In this document: piece by piece, positions 14,605 to 22,674 of the stretch
Layout: every line of letters begins with the position of its first letter
How positions within the stretch are numbered: the first letter of the stretch is position 1
From: Micromonospora luteifusca
Lineage (GTDB): Bacteria; Actinomycetota; Actinomycetes; Mycobacteriales; Micromonosporaceae
Assembly (NCBI RefSeq): GCF_016907275.1
Contig: NZ_JAFBBP010000001.1
Span: forward strand, 1,302,001 to 1,366,000
Length of the DNA: 64,000 bases
Direction: 5' to 3'
Position numbers and translations under genes: made by a program
Notes under the pieces: model-generated
Seen by the model: only the letters and a program-made list of their open reading frames with translations
What the model was told of the DNA's origin: nothing
The model's database searches: none

Positions 14605-15189
14605 TCAGTCGGCCGTCGGGTCCTCACCCCGATCCAGCGCGTTCCACGCCTCGGTGGTCCGCCGCCCGGCCATCGGCGCTGACGGTCCCTCCGGGCCGGC
14701 CGACGCCGCCTCCGGAGCGGTCCGCGCCGGCCGCTCGTACCGTGCGCCCATCGCCGGCCAGCCGCCGCCGCGCAGCGCGGTCCAGAAACCGCCCGCGGCG
14801 GCCAGCAGACCGCCGAGCAGGCAGAGCGCCGGCCACTGCCGGCTCACCAAGCCGTCGACGTCGGCGACCAGCCCGTAACCGCCACCGGCCGCCACGGCCA
14901 ACGCGAGCACGCCGAGCAGCACACCGAGCACCCGCCGCAGCACTCCACGGGTAGCCAACACCGCGCCACCGCCCGCCAACGTCACCAGGGCCAACGCCGG
15001 CAGCCAGGGCAGCAACCCGGCACCGCTGCGGGTCTCACGCACCGGTGGCAGCGGCGCCGGACGCAACGTCAACTCGACCGACCAGTTCCGCGTCGCAGCC
15101 CACAGCGCCAGGCCCGCACCGGCCAGGCAGAGCAGGACGGCGTACGTCAACTCCCGCCGCCCCCCGGCGGACCGCTCCCTCGCGCTCAC
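14605..15189 (-). CDS. Trp-region conserved membrane protein (TIGR02234 type)
   Basis: Integral membrane protein of 194 aa with four hydrophobic helices (about 17-35, 61-82, 88-112 and 125-145) and a polar tail. It matches in size, topology and place the actinobacterial membrane protein found between trpE and trpC. Molecular function unknown. The GTG start overlaps, through GTGA, the stop of the 20-codon mini-ORF that links it to trpE. AAAGG lies 8 nt before the start. Initial residues MSARERSAGG resemble the repeat's own start. Confidence 0.8.
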   Translation of the reverse strand: MSARERSAGGRRELTYAVLLCLAGAGLALWAATRNWSVELTLRPAPLPPVRETRSGAGLLPWLPALALVTLAGGGAVLATRGVLRRVLGVLLGVLALAVAAGGGYGLVADVDGLVSRQWPALCLLGGLLAAAGGFWTALRGGGWPAMGARYERPARTAPEAASAGPEGPSAPMAGRRTTEAWNALDRGEDPTAD

Positions 15190-15248
15190 CGATTCCGCCT
15201 TTCGTTCGCGACTGCGGGGCTCCGCTGCGCTGCACTCCTCGCGCTCAC
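15186..15248 (-). repeat. Gene-junction mini-ORF repeat, trpE to membrane gene
   Basis: One ~55-bp repeat copy (15197-15251). It reads as a 20-codon ORF beginning [10 protein letters not shown]. Its GTG overlaps the trpE stop as GTGA, and its TGA overlaps the next gene's GTG as GTGA. AAAGG near its end is 8 nt before that GTG. The sequence GTGAGCGCGAGG occurs at both ends, like a target duplication. Other copies lie at 24468-24590, 38135-38194, 38364-38483 and 39091-39159. Confidence 0.8.
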
Positions 15249-16798
15249 CGGGCCGGACGCAATGTCTCGGCGGCGGCGATCGCCGCCAGCACGGCCGCGG
15301 CCTTGTTCCGCGTCTCCTGGTCCTCGGCGGCCGGGTCGGAGTCGGCGACCACCCCCGCCCCGGCCTGCACGTAGGCGCGGCCGTCGCGGATGAGCGCGGT
15401 CCGGATGGCGATCGCCATGTCCAGGTCGCCGCCAAAGCCGAAGTAGCCGACCGTGCCGCCGTAGAGACCGCGGCGCACCGGTTCCAGCTCCTCGATGATC
15501 TCCATGGCGCGCACCTTCGGCGCGCCGGACAGCGTGCCGGCCGGGAAGGTCGCGGCGAGCGCGTCGAACGCGGACTGGTCGTCACGCAGGGTGCCGGTGA
15601 CGGTGGAGACGATGTGCATGACGTGGCTGTACCGCTCGATGGTGGCGAACTCGGGCACCTCCACGCTGCCGGGCTGACAGACCCGGCCCAGGTCGTTGCG
15701 GCCCAGGTCGACCAGCATCACGTGCTCGGCCCGTTCCTTCGGGTCGGCGAGCAGCTCCGCGGCGAGCGCGGCGTCGGCGGCGGGGGTGCCGCCCCGGGGC
15801 CGGGTGCCGGCGATCGGGTGCAGCAGCGCCCGGCGCCGCCCGTCCGCGCCGCCGGTGACCTTCAGGTGCGCCTCCGGAGAGGAGCCGACGATGTCGAACC
15901 CGTCGAAGCGCAGCAGGTACATGTACGGGCTGGGGTTGCTGGTACGCAGCACCCGGTAGATGTCCAGCGGGTCGGCATGCGTCGGCCGCTCGAACCGTTG
16001 GGACAGCACGATCTGGAAGCACTCGCCGGCCCGGATGGCCTCCTTGGCCGCCTCCACCGCCTTCGGGTAGCCGCCGTCGGGCGTACGGCAGAACACCTCC
16101 CCGGCTGGCGGACGCTCGACCGTGGAGATCATCGGCGGGATGGGCCGGGACAGTGCGGTGGTCATCGCGTCCAGCCGGCCCACGGCGTGGTGGTACGCGG
16201 CGGCGACCTGCGGAGCGCGGTCCGGGGCGTCCAGCGGCGGCAGCACCGCGTTGGCGACCAGGATCGCCGAGCCGTCGTAGTGGTCGAGCACCACCAGGTC
16301 GGTGGCGAGCATCATGCCCAGCTCGGGTACGCCCAGGTCGTCCTCGGTCAGCTCGGGCAGCCGCTCGAAGCGGCGGACCAGGTCGTACCCGAGGTAGCCG
16401 ACCATGCCCCCGGTCAGCGGCGGCAGACCGTCGGACGGGTCCCCGACCGGGCCGGCGAGCGCCGCCACCGTCTCCCGCAGCACCCGCACCGGGTCGCCCT
16501 CGGTGGGCAGCCCGGCCGGCGGCTGGCCCAGCCAGCTCGCCACGCCGTCCCGCTCGATGAGGGTGGCGCTGCTGCGTACGCCGATGAACGAGTACCGCGA
16601 CCAGGCCATGCCGGCCGAACCGACGCCCTGCTCGGCCGATTCCAGCAGGAACGTGCCCGGTCCACCGGCCAGCTTCCGGTAGACCCCGACCGGGGTCTCC
16701 GCGTCGGCCAGCAGCCGCCGGGTGACCGGCACCACCCGCCAGTCGGCGGCCAACTCGGTGAAGGTGGCCAGGTCGGGGCTGACGGTGCCGTCAGTCAT
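15245..16798 (-). CDS. trpE: Anthranilate synthase component I
   Basis: Converts chorismate and ammonia or glutamine nitrogen to anthranilate. The N-terminal regulatory region keeps the tryptophan-feedback motif LLESAE (residues ~50-55). The C-terminal chorismate-binding domain has [52 protein letters not shown] and [17 protein letters not shown]. Length 517 aa is normal. The amidotransferase partner TrpG is not in the window. The ATG overlaps the end of the hisI fusion gene (ATGA), and the stop overlaps the mini-ORF repeat. Confidence 0.96.
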   Translation of the reverse strand: MTDGTVSPDLATFTELAADWRVVPVTRRLLADAETPVGVYRKLAGGPGTFLLESAEQGVGSAGMAWSRYSFIGVRSSATLIERDGVASWLGQPPAGLPTEGDPVRVLRETVAALAGPVGDPSDGLPPLTGGMVGYLGYDLVRRFERLPELTEDDLGVPELGMMLATDLVVLDHYDGSAILVANAVLPPLDAPDRAPQVAAAYHHAVGRLDAMTTALSRPIPPMISTVERPPAGEVFCRTPDGGYPKAVEAAKEAIRAGECFQIVLSQRFERPTHADPLDIYRVLRTSNPSPYMYLLRFDGFDIVGSSPEAHLKVTGGADGRRRALLHPIAGTRPRGGTPAADAALAAELLADPKERAEHVMLVDLGRNDLGRVCQPGSVEVPEFATIERYSHVMHIVSTVTGTLRDDQSAFDALAATFPAGTLSGAPKVRAMEIIEELEPVRRGLYGGTVGYFGFGGDLDMAIAIRTALIRDGRAYVQAGAGVVADSDPAAEDQETRNKAAAVLAAIAAAETLRPAR

Positions 16799-18096
16799 GG
16801 GCGTGCCTCCGGGGCGGTGACGGGCAGGTCGGTGAAGAAGCAGGTCCGGTGCCCGGTGTGGCAGGCGGCGCCGACCTGGTCCACGCTCACCAGCAGCGCG
16901 TCGCCGTCGCAGTCCAGCGCGACCGAGCGGACGTACTGGTGGTGCCCGGAGGTGGCGCCCTTGACCCAGTATTCGCGGCGGCTGCGCGACCAGTAGGTGG
17001 CGCGGCCGGTGGTGAGGGTGCGGTGCAGCGCCTCGTCGTCCATCCACGCGACCATCAGCACCTCGCCGGAGTCGTGCGCCCGGACCACGGCGGCGACCAG
17101 ACCGTCGGCGGTGCGGCGCAGCTGGGCCGCGATGGCCGGGTCGAGCCGGGACGGGCGGGCCGGGACGGGCGCCACCGGGTCGCTCGGGTCGCTGGGGGCG
17201 CCGGTCACCGGCGCGTCAGGTACGGGCACAGTGACCAATTGTCCCGCACGCGGCGCGGGCACCGGCGACCGCTCCCGCCGGGGCCGCTGCGCGAGCCCGA
17301 CGGGCCGTGCCAGCTGGGCCACGTAGCGATCCAGCCGGCCGTCGACCAGGGCGGCGGCCAGGTCCGTGCCGGCCGTCTCGGCGATCTCCTCGGCGTACGG
17401 CCGGATCAACGGCAGGGTGCCGGCGACCAGCCGTACCGCGGCGGCCCAGAGTTGGCCGGTGGCCCCGGGGCGCAGCCCGAGGCAGAGCAGCATGTCCGCC
17501 CGGTAGCCGGGCGGGGCCACCGGCAGTTCCAGGGCCGCCGCGAAGGCCGCCCGGCGGGAGTGGACCCGCACCGACGGGTTGGCCGGGCGCAGCACCGATG
17601 GGCAGAGTCGAGCCAGGTCGGCCACGGCGAGCCGAACCCCGAGGCGGTCGCTGGCGGCCCGGGCGGAGGCGGCCTTACCCAGCGTGGCGATCAGCTCCTC
17701 GAGTCGGGGCGGCTCGGCGGGCTGGCAGAGCACCGGCAGGTCGATCCGGGGCCGCCAGTGCGGGTCGGCCCAGAGCAGCCGCGCCGGCGCGGTGACCGGC
17801 AGCCCGAACGCCCAGTCGGCCGGTTCGCCGAGTCGGTGCACCCAGGAGCGGACGTCGCGGGCGGCCACCGAGACGTGGGTGACCCGACCTGCGGATTCGG
17901 CCAGGTACGCCCGCCGCGCGGCGTACGGGGCGCCACCGACCAGCACGTCGAGGTCGACATCGCTGTGCGCGGTGGCCGCGCGGCGGGCGTGACTACCGCG
18001 CAGCAGGATGCCGACAACCTGCCGCTCGGCGGTCTGCCGCAACCGCGCGGCCCAATCCTCAAGAAAACCGCTATCCGGTAACGGAGCGTGACCCAC
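16795..18096 (-). CDS. hisI: Nucleotidyltransferase-phosphoribosyl-AMP cyclohydrolase fusion
   Basis: One open frame of 433 aa joins two unrelated parts. Residues ~25-55 hold a Pol-beta-type nucleotidyltransferase motif: GSHA at 34-37 and SDVDLDV with Asp 46, 48 and 50. A helical region to ~285 and a Pro/Ala-rich linker (~285-318) follow. Residues ~320-433 are a complete His[20 protein letters not shown], the metal-binding DCDGDALL, and zinc ligands ACHTGHRTC. HisI opens the ring of phosphoribosyl-AMP in histidine synthesis. The 18096 GTG is weakly supported by CACGAT 6 nt upstream. A separate hisI start inside the linker (TTG or GTG near 17240) cannot be excluded, but I see no clear ribosome site there. 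Confidence 0.85.
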   Translation of the reverse strand: MGHAPLPDSGFLEDWAARLRQTAERQVVGILLRGSHARRAATAHSDVDLDVLVGGAPYAARRAYLAESAGRVTHVSVAARDVRSWVHRLGEPADWAFGLPVTAPARLLWADPHWRPRIDLPVLCQPAEPPRLEELIATLGKAASARAASDRLGVRLAVADLARLCPSVLRPANPSVRVHSRRAAFAAALELPVAPPGYRADMLLCLGLRPGATGQLWAAAVRLVAGTLPLIRPYAEEIAETAGTDLAAALVDGRLDRYVAQLARPVGLAQRPRRERSPVPAPRAGQLVTVPVPDAPVTGAPSDPSDPVAPVPARPSRLDPAIAAQLRRTADGLVAAVVRAHDSGEVLMVAWMDDEALHRTLTTGRATYWSRSRREYWVKGATSGHHQYVRSVALDCDGDALLVSVDQVGAACHTGHRTCFFTDLPVTAPEARP

Positions 18097-18165
18097 CGAG
18101 CCATCGTGCCGTACGTCCGATCGGCGCGCAATGCCCGTTGCCGGACCTGGTGTCCGGTCCGGAGG

Positions 18166-19170
18166 CTACTGCCCGACGGTTCTCATTGCTGCCGCCGGGT
18201 ACCTTTCGCCGGCCGCGGCGCCGGGCGGCAGGGCAGCGCTGAGTCGGGCCAGTTGCTCCGCGCTCAGGTGCAGGTCGACAGCGGCGGCGTTCTCCTCCAG
18301 CCAGCGCACCCGCTTGGTGCCCGGGATCGGCAGGATGTCCTCGCCCTGGGCGAGCAGCCAGGCCAGCGCGATCTGCGCCGGGCTGGCACCCAGCTCGGCG
18401 GCGACCGCCCGCACCTGGTCGACCAACGCCAGGTTCGCTTCCAGGTTGTCCTCGGCGAAGCGCGGCGCGCCCCGGCGCCAGTCGTCGGCCGCCAACTGTT
18501 CGCGGCTCGTGATCGCCCCGGTGAGCAGCCCACGGCCGACCGGCGAGTACGCCACCAGCGCCACCCCCAGCTCCCGGCAGGTGGCCAGCATCTCGCCCTC
18601 GACGTCCCGGCTGAACAACGAGTACTCCAACTGCACGGCGGTGATCGGGTGCACCGCGTGCGCGGCGCGCAGGGTCGCCGGGCTGACCTCGGACAGGCCG
18701 ATCAACCGCACCTTGCCGGCACGGACCAGCTCGGCCATCGCCCCGACGGTCTCCTCGATCGGGGTGTCGGGATTACGACGATGCAGGTAGTAGAGGTCGA
18801 TGGTGTCCACACCGAGCCGGCGCAGCGACGCGTCGCACGCGTCAAGGGCCCAGGCGGCGCTGCTGTCCACGTAGGCGCCGGGGGTGCCGGTGGTGCCGTA
18901 GCCTTCGCCGGCCACCCGGTTGCCGAACTTCGTGGCCAGGAAGACCTCGTCACGCCGGGCCCGCACCACCGGCCCGAGCAGCTCCTCGTTGGCGCCGCGA
19001 CCGTACATGTCGGCGGTGTCCAGGTGGTTGACGCCCAGGTCGAGTGCGCGGTGCAGGGTGCGGGTCGACTCGGCGTCGTCGCCACTGCCGTAGGCGAAGC
19101 TCATCCCCATGCAGCCGAGCCCGATCGCTGAGACGTCCGGCCCGGTGGTGCCCATCCGACGACGGATCAT
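18166..19170 (-). CDS. Aldo/keto reductase
   Basis: NADPH-dependent TIM-barrel oxidoreductase of 334 aa, AKR13/YghZ-like group. Catalytic tetrad residues are placed as Asp and Tyr in [19 protein letters not shown], Lys in [10 protein letters not shown] and His in [17 protein letters not shown]-terminal [16 protein letters not shown] is the NADP 2'-phosphate site. The ATG has GGAGGAG upstream and overlaps the stop of the MerR gene (TGATG), so both are one unit. Such reductase-MerR pairs are common and usually self-regulated by stress; substrate not deducible. Confidence 0.88.
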   Translation of the reverse strand: MIRRRMGTTGPDVSAIGLGCMGMSFAYGSGDDAESTRTLHRALDLGVNHLDTADMYGRGANEELLGPVVRARRDEVFLATKFGNRVAGEGYGTTGTPGAYVDSSAAWALDACDASLRRLGVDTIDLYYLHRRNPDTPIEETVGAMAELVRAGKVRLIGLSEVSPATLRAAHAVHPITAVQLEYSLFSRDVEGEMLATCRELGVALVAYSPVGRGLLTGAITSREQLAADDWRRGAPRFAEDNLEANLALVDQVRAVAAELGASPAQIALAWLLAQGEDILPIPGTKRVRWLEENAAAVDLHLSAEQLARLSAALPPGAAAGERYPAAAMRTVGQ

Positions 19171-19535
19171 CACTTCTCCTCCTCGGCGCGACGGTAGGCG
19201 TCGATCTTGTAGTTGAGCACGCTGAGGTCTTCCTCCAGCTCGGCCATCCGGCTCAGTACCCGGGCTCGGTGCGCCTCGAACAGCGCCCGCCGGGCACCGA
19301 GGGTGCGGTCGCCCTGCCGGGCCAGCTCGGCGTAGCGACGCATGTCGCGCACCGGCATCCCGGTGCGGCGCAGCCTGGTGAGCAGGAGCAGCCAGTTGAC
19401 ATCTCCGGCGGTGTACCGCCGACGCCCGACGGCGTCCCGGCCGACCGGCGCGACCAGCCCTTCCTGCTCGTACCACCGCAGCGTGTAGGTGGTGAGGCCG
19501 ACACGTTCGGCGGCCTCGCCGACGGTAAGGGTCAT
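19170..19535 (-). CDS. MerR-family transcriptional regulator
   Basis: 121 aa: winged helix-turn-helix at the N-terminus ([20 protein letters not shown], then [10 protein letters not shown] and RRRYTAGDV) and a C-terminal dimerisation coiled coil ([20 protein letters not shown]). No metal-binding cysteines, so an organic-effector or stress-type MerR. The ATG has only a weak ribosome site; a GTG at 19556 gives a 7-residue longer form. It probably controls itself, the reductase and perhaps the divergent ABC operon through the dyad at 19574-19589. Confidence 0.85.
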   Translation of the reverse strand: MTLTVGEAAERVGLTTYTLRWYEQEGLVAPVGRDAVGRRRYTAGDVNWLLLLTRLRRTGMPVRDMRRYAELARQGDRTLGARRALFEAHRARVLSRMAELEEDLSVLNYKIDAYRRAEEEK

Positions 19536-19573
19536 GTCTTTGGTGCTGACGTTCACGCTGTCAAGGCTTCCAG

Positions 19574-19589
19574 TTCGAGTGCGCTCGAA
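19574..19589. promoter_or_regulatory. Dyad in the merR/ABC intergenic region
   Basis: TTCGAG-TGCG-CTCGAA is a perfect 6-bp inverted repeat directly after a minus-strand TTGACT (19589-19594), where a MerR protein would bind in the promoter spacer. No convincing minus -10 is seen, so promoter placement is uncertain. Confidence 0.5.
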
Positions 19590-19598
19590 GTCAACCCA

Positions 19599-19628
19599 TT
19601 GTGTACACGCGGGTATCTCATCTAGCGT
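19599..19628 (+). promoter_or_regulatory. Putative promoter of the ABC-2 operon
   Basis: TTGTGT (19599-19604), 18-nt spacer, TAGCGT (19623-19628). The spacer holds the palindrome GTGTACAC (19601-19608 includes its start), and GTTGA-GT-TCAAC (19627-19638) covers the likely start site, offering two operator candidates. Confidence 0.45.
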
Positions 19629-19667
19629 TGAGTTCAACAGTTGATGAGTTTCTTGGGGAGGTGCGTG

Positions 19668-20411
19668 ATGGACGACGCGATAGCCGTCCGTGACCTGGTC
19701 GTCGACCGGGGTGGGCGGCGGGTGCTGGACGGCATCAGCTGCCGCGTCCCGCGCGGCGCCGTCACGGGGCTGCTCGGCCCCAGCGGCAGCGGGAAGACCA
19801 CATTCATGCGCGCGGTGGTCGGGGTGCAGGTGGTCAGAGACGGCACGGTCACCGTGCTCGGTCAGCCGGCGGGCACCCCCGCGCTGCGGCACCGGGTGGG
19901 CTACCTGACCCAGGCGCCGAGCGTCTACGCCGACCTGACGGTCCGGGAAAATGCCCGCTACTTCGCGGCCCTGTACGGGCGGGGGCGGGTCGAGGCCGAC
20001 CGGGCGATCAGCGATGTCGGGCTGGCCGAGGCCGCCGGCCAACTGGTCGCGACCCTCTCCGGCGGTCAACGCAGCCGGGCCTCGCTGGCCTGCGCGCTGG
20101 TCGGAGAGCCGGAGCTGGTCATCCTCGACGAGCCGACCGTCGGTCAGGACCCGGTGCTGCGGGCGGACCTGTGGGCCCGTTTCCACGCGATGGCCGCCGC
20201 CGGCACCACCCTGCTGGTGTCCAGCCACGTCATGGACGAGGCGGCCCGCTGCGACCGGCTTCTGCTGATCCGCCAGGGGCGGTTGATCGCCGACGACAGC
20301 CCGGCCGCGGTCCGCGCCGCCGCCGGTGTGGACGACCTCGACGAGGCTTTCCTCCGCCTCATCCGGGCGGGCGAGACGCGTCGCGCGACGACCGGACAGG
20401 AGGCGTCGTGA
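19668..20411 (+). CDS. ABC transporter ATP-binding protein (ABC-2 type)
   Basis: 247-aa ATPase partner of an ABC-2 exporter. Walker A GPSGSGKTT, Q-loop region GYLTQAPSVYADLTV, signature LSGGQRSRASLA, Walker B LVILDEPTVGQDP and switch His in LVSSHVMDEA are all present. It resembles the DrrA/NodI drug and lipid export group. ATG chosen for GGGGAGG 5-6 nt upstream; an upstream in-frame TTG lacks one. Overlaps the permease gene by 4 nt (GTGA). Confidence 0.9.
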   Translation: MDDAIAVRDLVVDRGGRRVLDGISCRVPRGAVTGLLGPSGSGKTTFMRAVVGVQVVRDGTVTVLGQPAGTPALRHRVGYLTQAPSVYADLTVRENARYFAALYGRGRVEADRAISDVGLAEAAGQLVATLSGGQRSRASLACALVGEPELVILDEPTVGQDPVLRADLWARFHAMAAAGTTLLVSSHVMDEAARCDRLLLIRQGRLIADDSPAAVRAAAGVDDLDEAFLRLIRAGETRRATTGQEAS

Positions 20412-21163
20412 ACCCGCGGATCCTGACGGCCACCACCGGCCGCATCCTGCGCCAACTCCGGCACGACCGACGGACCATCGCGTTGCTCGTGGTCGTGCCG
20501 GCCGCCCTGCTCACCCTTGTCTATTTCATGTACGTCGACCAGCCGACCCCACCCGGGCAGCCGACGACGTTCGACCGGATCGCCCTGGTGATGCTGGGCA
20601 TCTTCCCCTTCGTGATCATGTTTCTGGTGACCAGCATCGCCATGCTCCGGGAACGCACCTCCGGCACCCTGGAGCGGCTGCTCACCACGCCGCTGGGCAA
20701 GCTCGACCTGCTCTTCGGGTACGGCATCGCGTTCGGGCTGGCCGCCGCCGTGCAGGCCGCGGTCGCCGCCGGCGTGGCCTACTGGGTCTTCGATCTGGAC
20801 ACCGCCGGCAGCATCGGGCTGGTGATCGGGATCGCCGTCATCGACGCCGTGCTCGGCGTCGCCCTCGGGCTGCTCTGCAGCGCCTTCGCCCGCACCGAGT
20901 TCCAGGCAGTACAGTTCCTGCCGGTCGTGGTGGTCCCCCAACTGCTGCTCTGCGGGCTGTTCGTGGCCCGCGATCAGATGGCCGGTTGGCTCCAGGCGCT
21001 CAGTGACGCCTTCCCCCTGTCGTACGCCATCGAGGCGTTGCAGGAGGTCGGCGCCCACGCCGAGCCGGCCGGCAGGATGTGGCGGGACGTGGCGGTGGTG
21101 CTCGGCGCGGTGGTGTTGGCGCTGGTGCTCGCGGCGGCCACCCTGCGCCGCCGCAGCGGCTGA
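20408..21163 (+). CDS. ABC-2 type transporter permease
   Basis: 251-aa membrane protein with six hydrophobic segments (e.g. IALLVVVPAALLTLVYFMY, ALVMLGIFPFVIMFLVTSIA, VVLGAVVLALVLAAATL) and the ABC-2 family stretch RERTSGTLERLLTTPLGKLD. C-terminal FPLSYAIEAL is typical of this group. GTG start overlaps the ATPase stop. With the upstream ATPase it forms an exporter; substrate unknown. Confidence 0.9.
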   Translation: MNPRILTATTGRILRQLRHDRRTIALLVVVPAALLTLVYFMYVDQPTPPGQPTTFDRIALVMLGIFPFVIMFLVTSIAMLRERTSGTLERLLTTPLGKLDLLFGYGIAFGLAAAVQAAVAAGVAYWVFDLDTAGSIGLVIGIAVIDAVLGVALGLLCSAFARTEFQAVQFLPVVVVPQLLLCGLFVARDQMAGWLQALSDAFPLSYAIEALQEVGAHAEPAGRMWRDVAVVLGAVVLALVLAAATLRRRSG

Positions 21164-21194
21164 CAACCAAAGGGTGGACGAACGAAGGGCGGCG

Positions 21195-21791
21195 ATGACG
21201 CGGCGGACCGGCCGGCGACCCGGCAACCCCGGCACCCGGGAGGCGATACTCGACGCGGCGCGGACGGCGTTCGCCGAGCGTGGCTTCGACGCGGCCTCGA
21301 TCCGCGCCATCGCCGGCACGGCGGAGGTCGATCCGGCGCTGGTGCACCACTATTTCGGCAGCAAGGACCAGCTCTTCCTGGCCGCGATGAACTTTCCCGT
21401 CGACCCCGGTCAGCTGGTGCCGAAGGTGCTCGCCGGTGACCTGGACGGTGTCGGCGAGCGCATGGTGCGCATCTTCCTCGGCGTCTGGGACTCCCCGGCC
21501 GGCAGTGCCGGGGTGGCACTGCTGCGCTCGGCGGTGAGCAACGAGTGGACCGCGCGACTGCTGCGAGAATTCATCACCACTCAGGTGCTGCGTCGGGTGC
21601 TCGAACAGCTCGACGTCGATCCGGCCCAGCTGCCGCTGCGGGGTTCCCTGGTGGCCACCCAGATGATCGGCCTGGCCATGATGCGGCACGTGGTGCGCCT
21701 TGAGCCGGTCGCCTCGGCGGACCCGGAGACCCTGGCCGCCGCGATCGGTCCCACGATCCAGCGGTACCTCACCGGTCCGCTACCCACCTAG
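21195..21791 (+). CDS. TetR-family transcriptional regulator
   Basis: 198 aa. N-terminal HTH: REAILDAARTAFAERGFDAA then SIRAIAGTAEVDPALVHHYF and GSKDQLF (residues ~14-60). The C-terminal ligand domain resembles the TetR_C group seen with drug exporters (RRVLEQLDVDPAQLPLRGSL). It lies 31 nt after the ABC-2 permease and likely represses that operon. AAGGGCGG precedes the ATG. Confidence 0.88.
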   Translation: MTRRTGRRPGNPGTREAILDAARTAFAERGFDAASIRAIAGTAEVDPALVHHYFGSKDQLFLAAMNFPVDPGQLVPKVLAGDLDGVGERMVRIFLGVWDSPAGSAGVALLRSAVSNEWTARLLREFITTQVLRRVLEQLDVDPAQLPLRGSLVATQMIGLAMMRHVVRLEPVASADPETLAAAIGPTIQRYLTGPLPT

Positions 21792-21804
21792 GCCAACCCG
21801 GGCA

Positions 21805-21836
21805 GGCGGTCAGCGTGGCGGGCGGTCAGCGTGGCG
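21805..21836. repeat. 16-bp tandem duplication at convergent gene ends
   Basis: GGCGGTCAGCGTGGCG is present twice in tandem (21805-21820, 21821-21836). The second copy contains the stop codon of the DUF2470 gene, so the duplication repeats its last codons beyond the stop. Looks like replication slippage. Confidence 0.7.
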
Positions 21837-22575
21837 GGCGGGCGCCGGCCGGGAGTCGTAGCGGCGGCAGCAGTCGCGGCAGTTCGGCCGGGTCGGCGAT
21901 CGGGCCGGGGAACGCCAACCGGATCCGACGTCGGGCGCCGGGTCGGCCGAGGACGACCACGAGCCCGTAGCGGTCGATGCGCACCACTCGGGGCGGCCCG
22001 TCGGGGGTCTGCTCGGTCAGGCCGAGTTGCCGGCGCAGGTACTCGGTCACCTGGGCGCCGTCGCGCTCGGCGAGGTCGGCGAGCAGGCGCGCTTCGACCG
22101 GGTGTACCGGGTCCGGCTCCGCCTCGGCGTACTCCCCCGGGTCGACCCGGTGCACGGCGCCGGCCCGCTCCCAGCGGACCTCGACCACCTCGAAGCGGAA
22201 CAGCCGGAACCGGGTGCCCAGGTCGAGCAGGTCGCCGGTCGGCTCCACCGCGGCGAAGTCGACCGCCGCATGGCGGGCCTCGTCGCCGTGCAGTTCGCCC
22301 GCCCAGCCGGAGACCCAGGCTCGGCCCAGGCCGGGTGCTCCGGCGGCGGGTGGCAGGTCGAGCACGTCGAGCACCACCGCGACGTCGCTGCCCCCGGCGA
22401 CCGGCTGCAGCGCGGCGGCCAGGTGGCTGGCCACCGGCACCAGCAGCAGCACCCGCCCGTCCGGGTCGGTCACGTGCCGGGCGTGGTGGGGGCCCGGCCG
22501 GTGAGCAAGGTGGACGAGGCCGGGCAGGCGGCCGGCGACGAGGGTACGAACGATCTCGGCGGGGTTGGGCCGCAT
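21826..22575 (-). CDS. DUF2470 protein, HugZ/PNPOx-like
   Basis: 249 aa. The N-terminal part resembles a split-barrel flavin/heme-binding fold (LVHLAHRPGPHHARHV, VLLLVPVASHL). The C-terminal ~80 residues have the DUF2470 pattern (EARLLADLAERDGAQVTEYL, VVRIDRYGLVVV, RIRLAFPGPIADPAELPRLL). This architecture is found in HugZ-type heme oxygenases and related iron proteins. An IdeR/DtxR-type box sits just upstream, so expression is probably iron-repressed. The ATG at 22575 has AAGGAGG 7 nt upstream; an upstream in-frame TTG would fall inside the iron box. Heme degradation is inference. Confidence 0.8.
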   Translation of the reverse strand: MRPNPAEIVRTLVAGRLPGLVHLAHRPGPHHARHVTDPDGRVLLLVPVASHLAAALQPVAGGSDVAVVLDVLDLPPAAGAPGLGRAWVSGWAGELHGDEARHAAVDFAAVEPTGDLLDLGTRFRLFRFEVVEVRWERAGAVHRVDPGEYAEAEPDPVHPVEARLLADLAERDGAQVTEYLRRQLGLTEQTPDGPPRVVRIDRYGLVVVLGRPGARRRIRLAFPGPIADPAELPRLLPPLRLPAGARPPR

Positions 22576-22591
22576 GGGCGCGACCTCCTTC

Positions 22592-22610
22592 AAAGGTTAG
22601 GCTTACCTAA
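22592..22610 (-). promoter_or_regulatory. IdeR/DtxR iron box
   Basis: TTAGGTAAGCCTAACCTTT on the minus strand matches 15 of 19 positions of the consensus TTAGGTTAGGCTAACCTAA. It is 17 nt upstream of the DUF2470 ATG and just downstream of a TAGGCT -10 candidate (22617-22622), placed to block transcription when iron is plentiful. Confidence 0.8.
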
Positions 22611-22674
22611 CCCGGAGCCTAGAGCACCCGGCCACCGGCGTCCACCGCACCCGCACAACCGGAATGCCACCACG

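Noticed and set aside
17160..17290. Separate hisI gene starting within the linker
   Set aside because: TTG and GTG codons exist near 17240, but the nearest GGGA is 3 nt or 12 nt away and no -10 is placed for a leaderless start. The frame is continuous, so a fusion is the simpler reading; kept as an open alternative.
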